This document shows, in pieces, positions 9,117 through 16,648 of a stretch of 64,000 nucleotides of DNA. The notes under the pieces are model-generated. The model ran no database searches. It was given only the letters and a program-made list of their open reading frames with translations, and had not been told where the DNA came from. The DNA is from WVZH01 sp034430425 (GTDB taxonomy: Bacteria; Chloroflexota; Anaerolineae; Anaerolineales; E44-bin32). The stretch is taken from the NCBI GenBank assembly GCA_034430425.1, contig DAOUEK010000043.1:5413-69412 (forward strand), in the 5' to 3' direction. Position numbers and translations under genes: made by a program. The number at the start of each line of letters is the position of its first letter. Position 1 is the first letter of the stretch.

Positions 9117-10250
9117 TCAATCCAGTCGCTTACGAAAACGCAAAGCGGCCAGAGTCATCATCACCCCACCGAACACGATCAGGGCCACAATTTCATCCTG
9201 CAGTGCGCGTATGTCCACTCCCTTGATCAGCAAGGAACGAATAACGACCAGGTAATAGCGCAGCGGAATCACGGTCGAAATCCACTGCAGCACTTTAGGC
9301 ATGGCTTCGATGGGGAAGAAAAAGCCCGAGAGGAAAATGCTCGGCAAGTATGTGAAAAATGCGCCCAGCATGGCCTCTTGCTGCGTGTTCGAGATGGTCG
9401 AAACCAGGAGCCCAACACCCAGACCGGAAAGCAGAAACAGCCCGGAAAGCAGTATGATGGCAGTGAGTTCACCCCGAATGGGCACATCGAACAGCAACGA
9501 CCCAATCGCCAGAACTTCCAAGGTATTAATCAGAGCCAAAAACACGTAGGGCAGGATCTTCCCTACAACCAACTCCCAGGGTCGGATGGGCGTGACGATG
9601 AGCTGTTCGATGGTGCCGCGCTCACGCTCGCGCACGACGGCCGTTGCAGTTAGAATGGAAGTCAGCGCGTAGAGAATGGTGCCAATCACACCCGGCACCA
9701 TGAAATAGGCGTCGATCATATCGGGGTTGTACCAAACCTGTGTGTGGATTTCTAACGCCGTATCCGGTACAGCGGAAATACTGAAGCGCGCTCCCTGATC
9801 GAGCACCACCTCTATGCCGTACGCCTGCGCGATTAATTTCGCCGCTGAGAGTGAGGTGGAGGCGATCGTTGGGTCGCTGCCGTCCAGAATAAAGGCCACA
9901 TGGGCAGGACTTGCCCCTTTCAAGAGCTGGCTGTAATCCGGAGGAATGATCAGCCCTACTTTTACATCGCCGCGATCGATGGCTTCCCGCAGCTCGTCTT
10001 CGGAGTCGACTTCCATGGCAAGCTGAAAATAATCCGCCGCCCGATAGGCGTCTAACAATTTGCGGGCCGAGGCGCTGCGATCTTGATCCAGAACCGCCAT
10101 GGGGATATTGCGTACATCCGTTGTCGCCGCGTAGCCCATGAGCAGCAGCTGCGTGACCGGAATGGCGATCACCATCATCAAGGTGCGTAGATCACGCCAG
10201 ATTTGGATGAACTCTTTACGAATGAGGGAAAACAAGCGGTTGTTAAACAT
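9117..10250 (-). CDS. ABC-2 type exporter permease (YbhR/YhhJ type)
   Basis: This 377-residue membrane protein has an N-terminal helix (LMMVIAIPVTQLLLMGYA), a large extracytoplasmic loop (~residues 45-170) and five clustered C-terminal helices. It contains the family motif ERERGTIEQLIVTPIRPWELVVGKILPY in the first cytoplasmic loop of the permease core (named here in parts: ERERGTIEQL, then VTPIRPWELVVGK). Only one permease gene is present although the operon has two ATPases; YbhFSR-type systems have two permeases, so this one may act as a homodimer. The ATG directly follows the methyltransferase gene. Confidence 0.9.
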   Translation of the reverse strand: MFNNRLFSLIRKEFIQIWRDLRTLMMVIAIPVTQLLLMGYAATTDVRNIPMAVLDQDRSASARKLLDAYRAADYFQLAMEVDSEDELREAIDRGDVKVGLIIPPDYSQLLKGASPAHVAFILDGSDPTIASTSLSAAKLIAQAYGIEVVLDQGARFSISAVPDTALEIHTQVWYNPDMIDAYFMVPGVIGTILYALTSILTATAVVRERERGTIEQLIVTPIRPWELVVGKILPYVFLALINTLEVLAIGSLLFDVPIRGELTAIILLSGLFLLSGLGVGLLVSTISNTQQEAMLGAFFTYLPSIFLSGFFFPIEAMPKVLQWISTVIPLRYYLVVIRSLLIKGVDIRALQDEIVALIVFGGVMMTLAALRFRKRLD

Positions 10251-10265
10251 CTTCGTCCTGCTCCA

Positions 10266-10901
10266 TTAAGCCTTCTCGAAGATCAGCGTGTAATAGAACC
10301 AATTTCCAAGACGCTTGCCGAGTTTGAATTCTGCTTCCTGGGCCCATTTTTGGACGGTGGCGGTGCGGGGATAGTCCGGATCCACAAATAACTCGCTGAA
10401 AACCAGTTTGCCTGAAAGGGCCAGTACGCGGCGGAATTCTTTCATGGCGCGCACGGGATCCGGAATTTCACCAATCACCGTGACCATGGTAATCACATCG
10501 AAGGAGCCATCATCAAAGGGAAGGCCATAGGCATCGGCGACTCTCGCTACCAGGTTGGTAATACCTTCTTCCCGTATACGCTGGCGCAAGCGTTCGATGA
10601 TTTGGGGTTCGATGTCGACCGCCACGACGCAGCCAGATTCACCCACAGCACGCGCGGCAGCGAAGGTATATATCCCACTTCCCGGCCCCACATCGAGAAC
10701 CTTCATGCCAGGCCCAATGGTATGCCGCCGTGCCGTCTCATCGGGAGGCTGCAGCCGGCGACGCATCGGGTTGTCGATCAATTGAGTAAGCCTGGCAGGA
10801 ATGGGAAACTTGTGAACCCTGCGGACGATACGCACCATTGTATGCAGCCCGATCAACAACAAAGCAATCCACAAAATCCACTTCAAAATCGAGATCAGCA
10901 T
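10266..10901 (-). CDS. Membrane-anchored SAM-dependent methyltransferase
   Basis: An N-terminal hydrophobic helix (LKWILWIALLLIGLHTMV) is followed by a class I methyltransferase core with motif I VLDVGPGSGIYTF, an acidic motif II end (VVAVDIEP) and FDVITMVTVIGEIPDP at motif IV. It resembles the UbiE/Methyltransf_11 group that acts on small or lipid substrates. Its place between the TetR gene and the exporter permease, with intergenic gaps of 3 and 15 bases, shows that it belongs to the regulated operon. It may modify the exported compound or membrane lipid; that link is inference. Confidence 0.85.
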   Translation of the reverse strand: MLISILKWILWIALLLIGLHTMVRIVRRVHKFPIPARLTQLIDNPMRRRLQPPDETARRHTIGPGMKVLDVGPGSGIYTFAAARAVGESGCVVAVDIEPQIIERLRQRIREEGITNLVARVADAYGLPFDDGSFDVITMVTVIGEIPDPVRAMKEFRRVLALSGKLVFSELFVDPDYPRTATVQKWAQEAEFKLGKRLGNWFYYTLIFEKA

Positions 10902-10904
10902 CGT

Positions 10905-11498
10905 TTACTCTTCCGTAAGGATTCCGTGCAGAAAGATGTCTATCGTGTACTTCAAGGCATCCTCACGCATCTCAAAGGGGAATTTATCACCAAAGAAATT
11001 CTCGATGAGGAAGTAGGCATAGAAATTCGCCAGGAATACGCGCACGATGATGGGGAGTGGAACAGGTCGGACATTGCCCTTTATTGCCGTGAATTCCTGA
11101 ACAATGCTCAAAACCTGGGGCATAAAGAGCTTCATCAATGTGGGCATGTGTTTACTTTTAAACTCGACGAGTTCAATGAGCATCAAATTCATAAAGTCCG
11201 GTCGTTGATCCAGCACAGCGACTGTGCCTTCAGCCACCTGCCTGACAAATTCTTCCACCGTATCTCCTGATGCGGCTTGCAGAATGGGGACAATCTCGTG
11301 ATAGGGATGGAAAGTCTCCATCACCTTCACAAAGATATTCTCTTTGCTTTCGAAGTGGTTGTAGATGCCGCTTAAGGCGATGCCGGCTTCCTGTGCGATC
11401 TGGCGCATGGATGTTCCGTGATAACCCTGCTGTTCGAATAGTCGACGGGCGACGGCTACGATAGTAGAGCTTGTCTGTTCTCCCTTGGTGATCATCAT
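10905..11498 (-). CDS. TetR/AcrR-family transcriptional repressor
   Basis: The N-terminal helix-turn-helix is typical of TetR proteins (ARRLFEQQGYHGTSMRQIAQ, then GIALSGIYNHFESKENIF), followed by a helical ligand-binding domain to residue 197. It is the first gene of the exporter operon and is preceded by a sigma70-like promoter with a perfect palindrome just downstream of the -10 box, so autoregulation and ligand-induced derepression of the whole operon are likely. An AGGA ribosome site precedes the ATG-ATG start. The inducer cannot be guessed. Confidence 0.92.
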   Translation of the reverse strand: MMITKGEQTSSTIVAVARRLFEQQGYHGTSMRQIAQEAGIALSGIYNHFESKENIFVKVMETFHPYHEIVPILQAASGDTVEEFVRQVAEGTVAVLDQRPDFMNLMLIELVEFKSKHMPTLMKLFMPQVLSIVQEFTAIKGNVRPVPLPIIVRVFLANFYAYFLIENFFGDKFPFEMREDALKYTIDIFLHGILTEE

Positions 11499-11529
11499 GG
11501 ATCTTCCTGCCTACATGTTTATGTATATG

Positions 11530-11575
11530 AACGAACGTTCGTTTTTATATTAATCCAGGAACAATCACCTGTCAA
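11530..11575 (-). promoter_or_regulatory. Promoter and TetR operator of the exporter operon
   Basis: Read on the minus strand: -35 TTGACA (11570-11575), a 17-base spacer, -10 TAATAT (11547-11552), then a perfect 14-base palindrome AACGAACGTTCGTT (11530-11543) covering the expected transcription start. Palindromes with the ACGAACGTTCGT core are typical TetR/AcrR operators. Its position would block RNA polymerase when bound. The TetR ATG follows 31 bases downstream. Confidence 0.85.
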
Positions 11576-11600
11576 GAGCAAGATCTGCCGAGAAAGGCTT

Positions 11601-11629
11601 TTGTGGTCAATAGGTATCTGTTGTATAAA
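11601..11629 (+). promoter_or_regulatory. Putative promoter of the SpoIIAA-like gene
   Basis: A TTGTGG box and a TATAAA box are separated by 17 bases, divergent from the TetR promoter. Transcription would start near 11636, which favours the internal ATG at 11686 over the ATG at 11644 as translation start of the following gene. Confidence 0.4.
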
Positions 11630-11685
11630 GGAAGTTGAAAGCGATGCGATTGGGGTTTCTCCAGCCAGATGGAGTATATCGTTCC

Positions 11686-12060
11686 ATGTCTATCAAGACA
11701 TCTCATGATCGAAGCCGGGATCTTACGATACACGTCGTGATTGGATCGATTACCGTGGACGAAATGATCGCGTCATTGGAAAAATTTTACACCCATGGAT
11801 CAACGCTGCTCACCCTCTGGGACATGTCCCAATCCGAGCTTTCTCAGATCACACCAGACGGCATTCTGAAATTCATCCGGCGGGCAGCGTTACTTGGCGT
11901 CGAACGCAAGGGAGGACGAACGGCTGTGGTTGCGCCGCAAGACCTGCAGTATGGCCTGGGAAGAATGGCTGAAACTTTCGCGATGTTCGAATCGCTGCCC
12001 TTCAGGATGGGTATCTTCCGCACTCGAGAAGACGCGATGTCGTGGTTGTTATCTGAATAA
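11686..12060 (+). CDS. SpoIIAA/STAS-like small protein, function unknown
   Basis: The 124-residue product (MSIKTSHDRSRDLT...) has an alternating beta/alpha pattern with a central LLTLWDMSQSE strand-loop and a C-terminal RTREDAMSWL helix, resembling SpoIIAA-like/STAS-fold proteins. The start at 11686 fits the predicted promoter; ATG 11644 and TTG 11635 are in frame and would add 14 or 17 poorly structured residues. It is divergent from the TetR operon and convergent with the DUF89 gene. No function is proposed. Confidence 0.55.
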   Translation: MSIKTSHDRSRDLTIHVVIGSITVDEMIASLEKFYTHGSTLLTLWDMSQSELSQITPDGILKFIRRAALLGVERKGGRTAVVAPQDLQYGLGRMAETFAMFESLPFRMGIFRTREDAMSWLLSE

Positions 12061-12068
12061 CCCGCCTA

Positions 12069-13013
12069 TCAATCCGATGGAGCGATTCTCCTGGCGATCG
12101 ATTCGTCTTTCCTGCCGCCAGGTTCGGGTAAATTCTGATTGCAGACTAAAACAATCTCACCCACCGTACAACCCAACTCTCTGGCAATCACGGGGCATTT
12201 CGCCATGAACAGAAAATAGATCGGCCGGCTTTCATCCGACAAGGTTTCGTAATTCCCCTGTCCTTTACTTATCACCAGATCCGCTTTGTCAAATCGTTCG
12301 ATAAACGGCTTTGAGCACAGTGGAAGGATCGTCCCTGGAAACTCCGACCCGCTCGAAAAGACATGGGCAACTCGATCGATTCCCGCCTCGATCGCATCTT
12401 CTGTCAAGGCATCATTGATGATCGGCCTCTCTCTCACCGCATATGTGATTTCCTTGTCAGGATCGATTCGCTTGATCTCTTCCAGCAGCACACGGTCGAA
12501 GACGGTCTCCCCGACGTTATCGCCGAGATAGAGAATCGTTCCGGCATCATTGATCGCCTTTTGGAATGACCGATAATCGAAGACGGAGTTCGCTTTTTCT
12601 TCGATGGCTCTCTGTTCCCTCTGCAGGATTTTCCCAAGTTCCTTCTCCACATCGAGAGAATTCACACTGCCGTAGTCGATGATGTTTCCTGCGATGGCCA
12701 GTTCGACCGCCATGCGCAGCCGATCCTCTGCAGTTTCGGTTTTCTTCTTCAATTCAGGATAGATCGCTAATGTGTTCTCCGTCGCCCATTCTTTTAGCTG
12801 TTGATAGGGATCGGGTTTTCCGGTGATTCGCTTCACGATATCGTGTATCGTTTTCCCCATTTCAGGAGGCGTAGACGATAAGCGGAGACCCGGTATGGCT
12901 TTAGCCACCTCGTTGAGAATCTGCTTCTGGGTTTGAGCATCCGCACCACTCATTCTGGCAGCTTCAAGCGCCTGCCGGAAAAAGCACGGTATACATTCAA
13001 GATAGGTCTTCAT
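12069..13013 (-). CDS. DUF89 / ARMT1-like domain protein
   Basis: The start ATG at 13013 has GGAAGGTGAT immediately upstream; a TTG four codons earlier is less likely. The 314-residue protein begins with the CxxC-type motif LECIPCFFRQALEAAR seen in prokaryotic DUF89 proteins. It then has VELAIAGNIIDYGS, the metal/phosphate site ILYLGDNVGETVFDRVLLEE, and VISKGQGNYETLS near the C-terminus. Related proteins are metal-dependent phosphatases acting on small phosphorylated metabolites (damage control) or, in eukaryotes, ARMT1. The actual substrate here is unknown. Confidence 0.85.
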   Translation of the reverse strand: MKTYLECIPCFFRQALEAARMSGADAQTQKQILNEVAKAIPGLRLSSTPPEMGKTIHDIVKRITGKPDPYQQLKEWATENTLAIYPELKKKTETAEDRLRMAVELAIAGNIIDYGSVNSLDVEKELGKILQREQRAIEEKANSVFDYRSFQKAINDAGTILYLGDNVGETVFDRVLLEEIKRIDPDKEITYAVRERPIINDALTEDAIEAGIDRVAHVFSSGSEFPGTILPLCSKPFIERFDKADLVISKGQGNYETLSDESRPIYFLFMAKCPVIARELGCTVGEIVLVCNQNLPEPGGRKDESIARRIAPSD

Positions 13014-13452
13014 ATCACCTTCCAATATTTACCCGGACCCTTCTCCCCGGGCGATGTAGATAAACGAGAAAAGTACACGCTCCAGGTCCATACCACCAGG
13101 TCTTGATTCGTCTTTTATCTGCTTACCCGCGTGCCGATGATAGGCGAAAGACGAAGGACTGAAATTATCCGCAGAAAGGGTTGGAACGGAGCTGCACAGA
13201 AGAAGAATGGCGAGCAAGAAAAACCGGCTGACCCGCAGGAGAAATCCGCCACGATTAGCCGAGCAGCGCCAAATTTCCCGGCATCTTATAGCCCGTATGA
13301 TGCCTTACGAGCAGAGATAATCTGCCTCCAACAACAATCTCAACCAGGCCTGCCTGCGCAGCCGAAATTACTGTATCTCATGCGGGTGATGAATATAATT
13401 CCGTACCCATATTGGCGGACGACCAGCTTGCGCAGCTGCGATGCCTCTCGCC
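13014..13452. other. Gene-free stretch upstream of the DUF89 gene
   Basis: No convincing gene is seen in about 440 bases. Short open frames on both strands have arginine- or proline-rich, non-protein-like composition and no ribosome site. The part next to 13013 presumably carries the DUF89 promoter, but no clear -35/-10 pair was recognised. Confidence 0.4.
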
Positions 13453-13650
13453 TCACTCCTTGGAAATCTGACGCAGCAAACCCAGCAGCGTCATCCCGAT
13501 TTTCATCCCCTCGCCGGTGCCGAGCTTTGGTCTCGCACCCTGTTGTTCGGCCCGCCGCACCAGCAAGATAGCCATCACCAGGCCGGTTAACGCACCGATC
13601 AGACCACCAAGAATCAGGGTTCTCGTTTTCCAATTTCCGTCTTCATTCAT
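13453..13650 (-). CDS. Small single-helix membrane protein (YtxH-like)
   Basis: The 65-residue product MNEDGNWKTRT... has one glycine-rich membrane helix (LILGGLIGALTGLVMAILLV) followed by a basic, amphipathic tail, resembling YtxH/gas-vesicle-like small membrane proteins. The ATG overlaps the stop of the upstream membrane-protein gene, so the two are translated together. No catalytic motif is visible and the function is unknown. Confidence 0.7.
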   Translation of the reverse strand: MNEDGNWKTRTLILGGLIGALTGLVMAILLVRRAEQQGARPKLGTGEGMKIGMTLLGLLRQISKE

Positions 13651-14098
13651 ACGGATTTCCCTCATCAGAACGAAAGATAGATGCAACGCTTTGGAAAAAA
13701 GTTTTTACGCCCGCCCAGGCGGACAGCGATGAAAGCATCGGTTTGGCGGCCATGTCTCCCGCTTGTTTCGCTGTGCCCTCGAGGCGACCGAGGATTTGAT
13801 GCGCTTTTCTGAATGGCGCCGGCAGCTTGCGGATCACCTTTTCCGTAGCAAAAACACCAAGCGCCAGGAGCGCCATCGTCAGTAAACCAAGCAGCAGGAT
13901 CGGCAGCACAAGATAAATCACAGCGACATCCGCAAGCACGCCAGGGCTGCGGTCTTCCAACAACAATACCAGCGAGAGGCCGACGATCAGCAGAATTCCG
14001 AGAATCAAAGGCAGGTAGATTTGCAGGCGGATTTGTCGCTGCGCACCCGGACGCGGCGAAAGTTTCTTTTGATGCTGACTGCCCGGATTCATCTCCAT
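13643..14098 (-). CDS. Two-helix membrane protein, function unknown
   Basis: This 151-residue protein has a basic N-terminus, two strongly hydrophobic segments at about 28-48 and 58-85, and an amphipathic tail rich in Ala and Lys (RKAHQILGRLEGTAKQAGD). It overlaps the start of the following small membrane protein by eight bases. It may form a membrane complex with that neighbour. No family was recognised with certainty. Confidence 0.65.
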   Translation of the reverse strand: MEMNPGSQHQKKLSPRPGAQRQIRLQIYLPLILGILLIVGLSLVLLLEDRSPGVLADVAVIYLVLPILLLGLLTMALLALGVFATEKVIRKLPAPFRKAHQILGRLEGTAKQAGDMAAKPMLSSLSAWAGVKTFFQSVASIFRSDEGNPYE

Positions 14099-14246
14099 CC
14101 TTTTCCTCTCGTTATGTGTTATTGTAGCACGTCCGACGAGAGCTCAGGGGGATAGATCAGAGAAGCGGAAGTCTCGACCAAGAAAACGGTTTCACTGTTC
14201 TCATAGATCAGGTTGCGATAGAATCCTGCTATATAAGGAGGAACAC

Positions 14247-15446
14247 ATGGCAGAATTTTCCGGCAAGGGTGTCGTAGCAGCCGTCAAAACATCCCCCGAA
14301 ACGATTTTGGAGGACATCGACAAGGTCATGCGCCTGGCGCATTTCGAGTCCTCCCTACCCAAAGGCAACCGCACCGGTCTGAAGATCAACATCTCCTGGC
14401 AAACCTGGTATCCGGCCTGCTCCACCGAACCCTGGCAGCTCGAAGGCGTGATTCAAACCTTGCGCAACAGCGGCTACGATGACCTGGTCGGCGTGCACAA
14501 CGACACGGTCGTCGTCGATACCAGCGTCGGCGAGTTCAACAACAAACACCGCTTCGTGACCGACAAACACAAGGTGCCCTGCATCTATCTCTACGAAGAG
14601 GACTTCGAATGGTTCGAATACAAACCCAAGCAGCCTTTCCTCGTTCTCGATAAGGTCTATCCGGACGGCGTCTTCATTCCCAAGGCGCTCGTCGGCATGA
14701 ATATCGTGCAGCTTCCGACGGTCAAGACTCACGTCTTCACCACCATCACCGGCGCCATGAAAAACGCCTTCGGCGGATTGCTGCACCGCAACCGCCACTG
14801 GACTCACGCCGTGATCCACGACACGCTCGTCGACCTGCTCATGATTCAACAGGACATCCACCCCGGCCTGTTTGCCATGATGGACGGTACCTTCGCTGGC
14901 GACGGACCCGGTCCGCGGGCCATGCACTGGCATGAGAAAGACATCCTGCTCGCTTCGGCCGACCAGGTAGCCATCGACGCCGTGTCCGCCAGGCTGCAGG
15001 GATTCGATCCCATGCAACTGCGTTTCATCCGCCACGCCCACGAACGTGATCTGGGCGTCGGTGACCCCTCGCAGATCGAGATCGCCGGATACGATATCGA
15101 GCAGGAAAAACCCTGGAAATTCAAGAAGGGCGACACTTTCGCCAGCCGCGGCCAGAAGATGATCTACCATGGACCGCTCAAGCCCTTGGAAAAGGTGCTC
15201 CTGCAAAGCCCGCTGGTGCCCTGGTCGTACTTCGCCAGCAACTTCTACCACAACGTTTTCTGGTATCCCTTCATCGGACGCAAACGTGTTGCAGCAGCTT
15301 TGAAGACACGCTGGGGGCAGCTCTTCAAGCGCTACGGCGATGGTGAAGTGGTCATGCCCGGAATGGAACCGAAGACGGTTATCCAGGCACTCATCGGTCT
15401 GGTGGGCCTTGCCGCGGTCATAGCAGCCTTTTTCATACTGCGTTAA
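14247..15446 (+). CDS. DUF362-domain protein with C-terminal membrane anchor
   Basis: This 399-residue protein has DUF362 features: GNRTGLKINISWQ, LVGMNIVQLPTVKTH, TTITGAMKNAFGGLL and LASADQVAIDAVSA. A C-terminal hydrophobic helix (ALIGLVGLAAVIAAFFIL) would tether it to the membrane. The [4Fe-4S] ferredoxin cluster common in DUF362 proteins is not visible. AAGGAGG precedes the ATG. The next gene starts inside the TAATG junction, so coupling with the LPG-synthase-like membrane protein is strong. The biochemical role of DUF362 remains uncertain. Confidence 0.85.
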   Translation: MAEFSGKGVVAAVKTSPETILEDIDKVMRLAHFESSLPKGNRTGLKINISWQTWYPACSTEPWQLEGVIQTLRNSGYDDLVGVHNDTVVVDTSVGEFNNKHRFVTDKHKVPCIYLYEEDFEWFEYKPKQPFLVLDKVYPDGVFIPKALVGMNIVQLPTVKTHVFTTITGAMKNAFGGLLHRNRHWTHAVIHDTLVDLLMIQQDIHPGLFAMMDGTFAGDGPGPRAMHWHEKDILLASADQVAIDAVSARLQGFDPMQLRFIRHAHERDLGVGDPSQIEIAGYDIEQEKPWKFKKGDTFASRGQKMIYHGPLKPLEKVLLQSPLVPWSYFASNFYHNVFWYPFIGRKRVAAALKTRWGQLFKRYGDGEVVMPGMEPKTVIQALIGLVGLAAVIAAFFILR

Positions 15447-16420
15447 TGCAGATAAATTCGATCCACCGTCGGCTCGCCTTCGGCTTGATCTTCGGATTCC
15501 TTGTATTCCTCGGACTGGGGCTGATAGGCGATATCCGCCAGGTCGGTGCCCAGTTCGCCAACTTTTTCTGGGCGTATACACCGCTCATTCTGAGCGGAAC
15601 GTTGATCAACTACACCCTGCGATTTTTCAAGTGGCATTTTTATCTGGGCCAGATCGGCATCCGCGATCTTTCCTTGCGTGAGAGCACCCGTCTCTTCGTC
15701 GCCGGATTCCCACTCGCCGTTACGCCAGGGAAAGTCGGCGAAGCGTTGAAAGCAGTCTGGCTGCAGAATATCACCGGCATGCCCACGGCGCGCGGTGTGA
15801 CCGTGGTGCTCGCCGAACGCATCAGTGACGGTCTGGCCGTACTGGCGCTCTCCACATTGGGCGTAATTGCCTATCCCCGCTACTGGCCGGCCTTCGCTGC
15901 CGTCCTGGGGATCCTGCTGGTGGGCATCGTCATTTCCCAGATTCGGCCCCTGGCACTGGCTTTACTCGGCTTCGCCGAACACTTGCCCTTGATCCGGAGG
16001 TTTGCCCATCACCTGCATGAATTCTATGAAGGTGTCTACGCCATCTTCCGCCCGCGCGCCACGATCACGGCCATCGGGCTGGGCAGCGTCGCCTGGCTGG
16101 GAGAAGGCCTGGCGATGTATCTGGTGCTCGTGGGTTTGGGCGTACCAGGCGGGTGGGAGACTCTTTCCGTGGCGGTTTTCGTACTTTCCTTTTCGACGGT
16201 GATCGGCGCCGTTTCGGCGCTTCCGGGAGGATTGGGCGCTTTCGAGGCCAGCGCAGCAGGCATGCTGACCCTGCTCCTGGATGTCCCGGCCAGCACTGCC
16301 GCGGCAGCCACGCTGCTGATTCGCTTCGCCACGCTCTGGTTCGGGGCAGCATTGGGGTTGGCGGTCTGGTCGCGTTCGGCGGATCTGCTCTATTTACAAT
16401 CGAACGACGGTACAAAATAG
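15446..16420 (+). CDS. Lysylphosphatidylglycerol synthase-type transmembrane protein (UPF0104)
   Basis: The 324-residue polytopic protein has about eight hydrophobic segments and the family motifs FKWHFYLGQIG, FVAGFPLAVTPGKVGEALKA, SFSTVIGAVSALPGGLGAFEAS and LIRFATLWFGAALGLAVW. These match the LPG_synthase_TM domain of MprF/AglD-type proteins without the soluble aminoacyl-transferase domain. Stand-alone members are often flippase-like or assist glycolipid synthesis. Its start overlaps the DUF362 stop, which suggests a joint envelope function. Confidence 0.85.
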   Translation: MQINSIHRRLAFGLIFGFLVFLGLGLIGDIRQVGAQFANFFWAYTPLILSGTLINYTLRFFKWHFYLGQIGIRDLSLRESTRLFVAGFPLAVTPGKVGEALKAVWLQNITGMPTARGVTVVLAERISDGLAVLALSTLGVIAYPRYWPAFAAVLGILLVGIVISQIRPLALALLGFAEHLPLIRRFAHHLHEFYEGVYAIFRPRATITAIGLGSVAWLGEGLAMYLVLVGLGVPGGWETLSVAVFVLSFSTVIGAVSALPGGLGAFEASAAGMLTLLLDVPASTAAAATLLIRFATLWFGAALGLAVWSRSADLLYLQSNDGTK

Positions 16421-16543
16421 TCTATCTCAAAAGAGCAGCCCCAATGATACTGGACGCTGGTTGCGGATATCTATTAACAACCGATATCGGGCAGATATGG
16501 TTCTGCCAATCCCACATCATGAGATCGCATCCAGAGTCCGTTT

Positions 16544-16648
16544 GTAGGGATGGTCCCCTGTGACCGCCCAAAAACAGGGCAACCACGGGGGGTTGCCCCT
16601 ATAATATCGCTGCTTGTGATAAGGGGAATCCGGCGATCGTGCCCCTAC
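16544..16648. repeat. MITE/REP-like palindromic element ending in the lysS stop codon
   Basis: The segment runs from GTAGGGATGGTCCCC to CGTGCCCCTAC, giving terminal inverted GTAGGG/CCCTAC ends. It contains an internal perfect palindrome GGGCAACC-acgggg-GGTTGCCC (about 16577-16598). Many bacterial genomes carry dispersed repeats built from GTAGGGGC...GCCCCTAC blocks; a second short copy lies at 40344-40371. The right end overlaps the last codons region of lysS: the TAG stop is the TAG of GTAGGGGC. Confidence 0.6.

Noticed and set aside
13029..13217. 62-residue frame on the minus strand
   Set aside because: No ribosome site, low-quality composition, and no conserved pattern; treated as spacer.
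14355..15581. 408-residue frame opposite the DUF362 gene
   Set aside because: It mirrors a clearly recognisable gene; His/Gly/Asp-rich composition is an antisense shadow.
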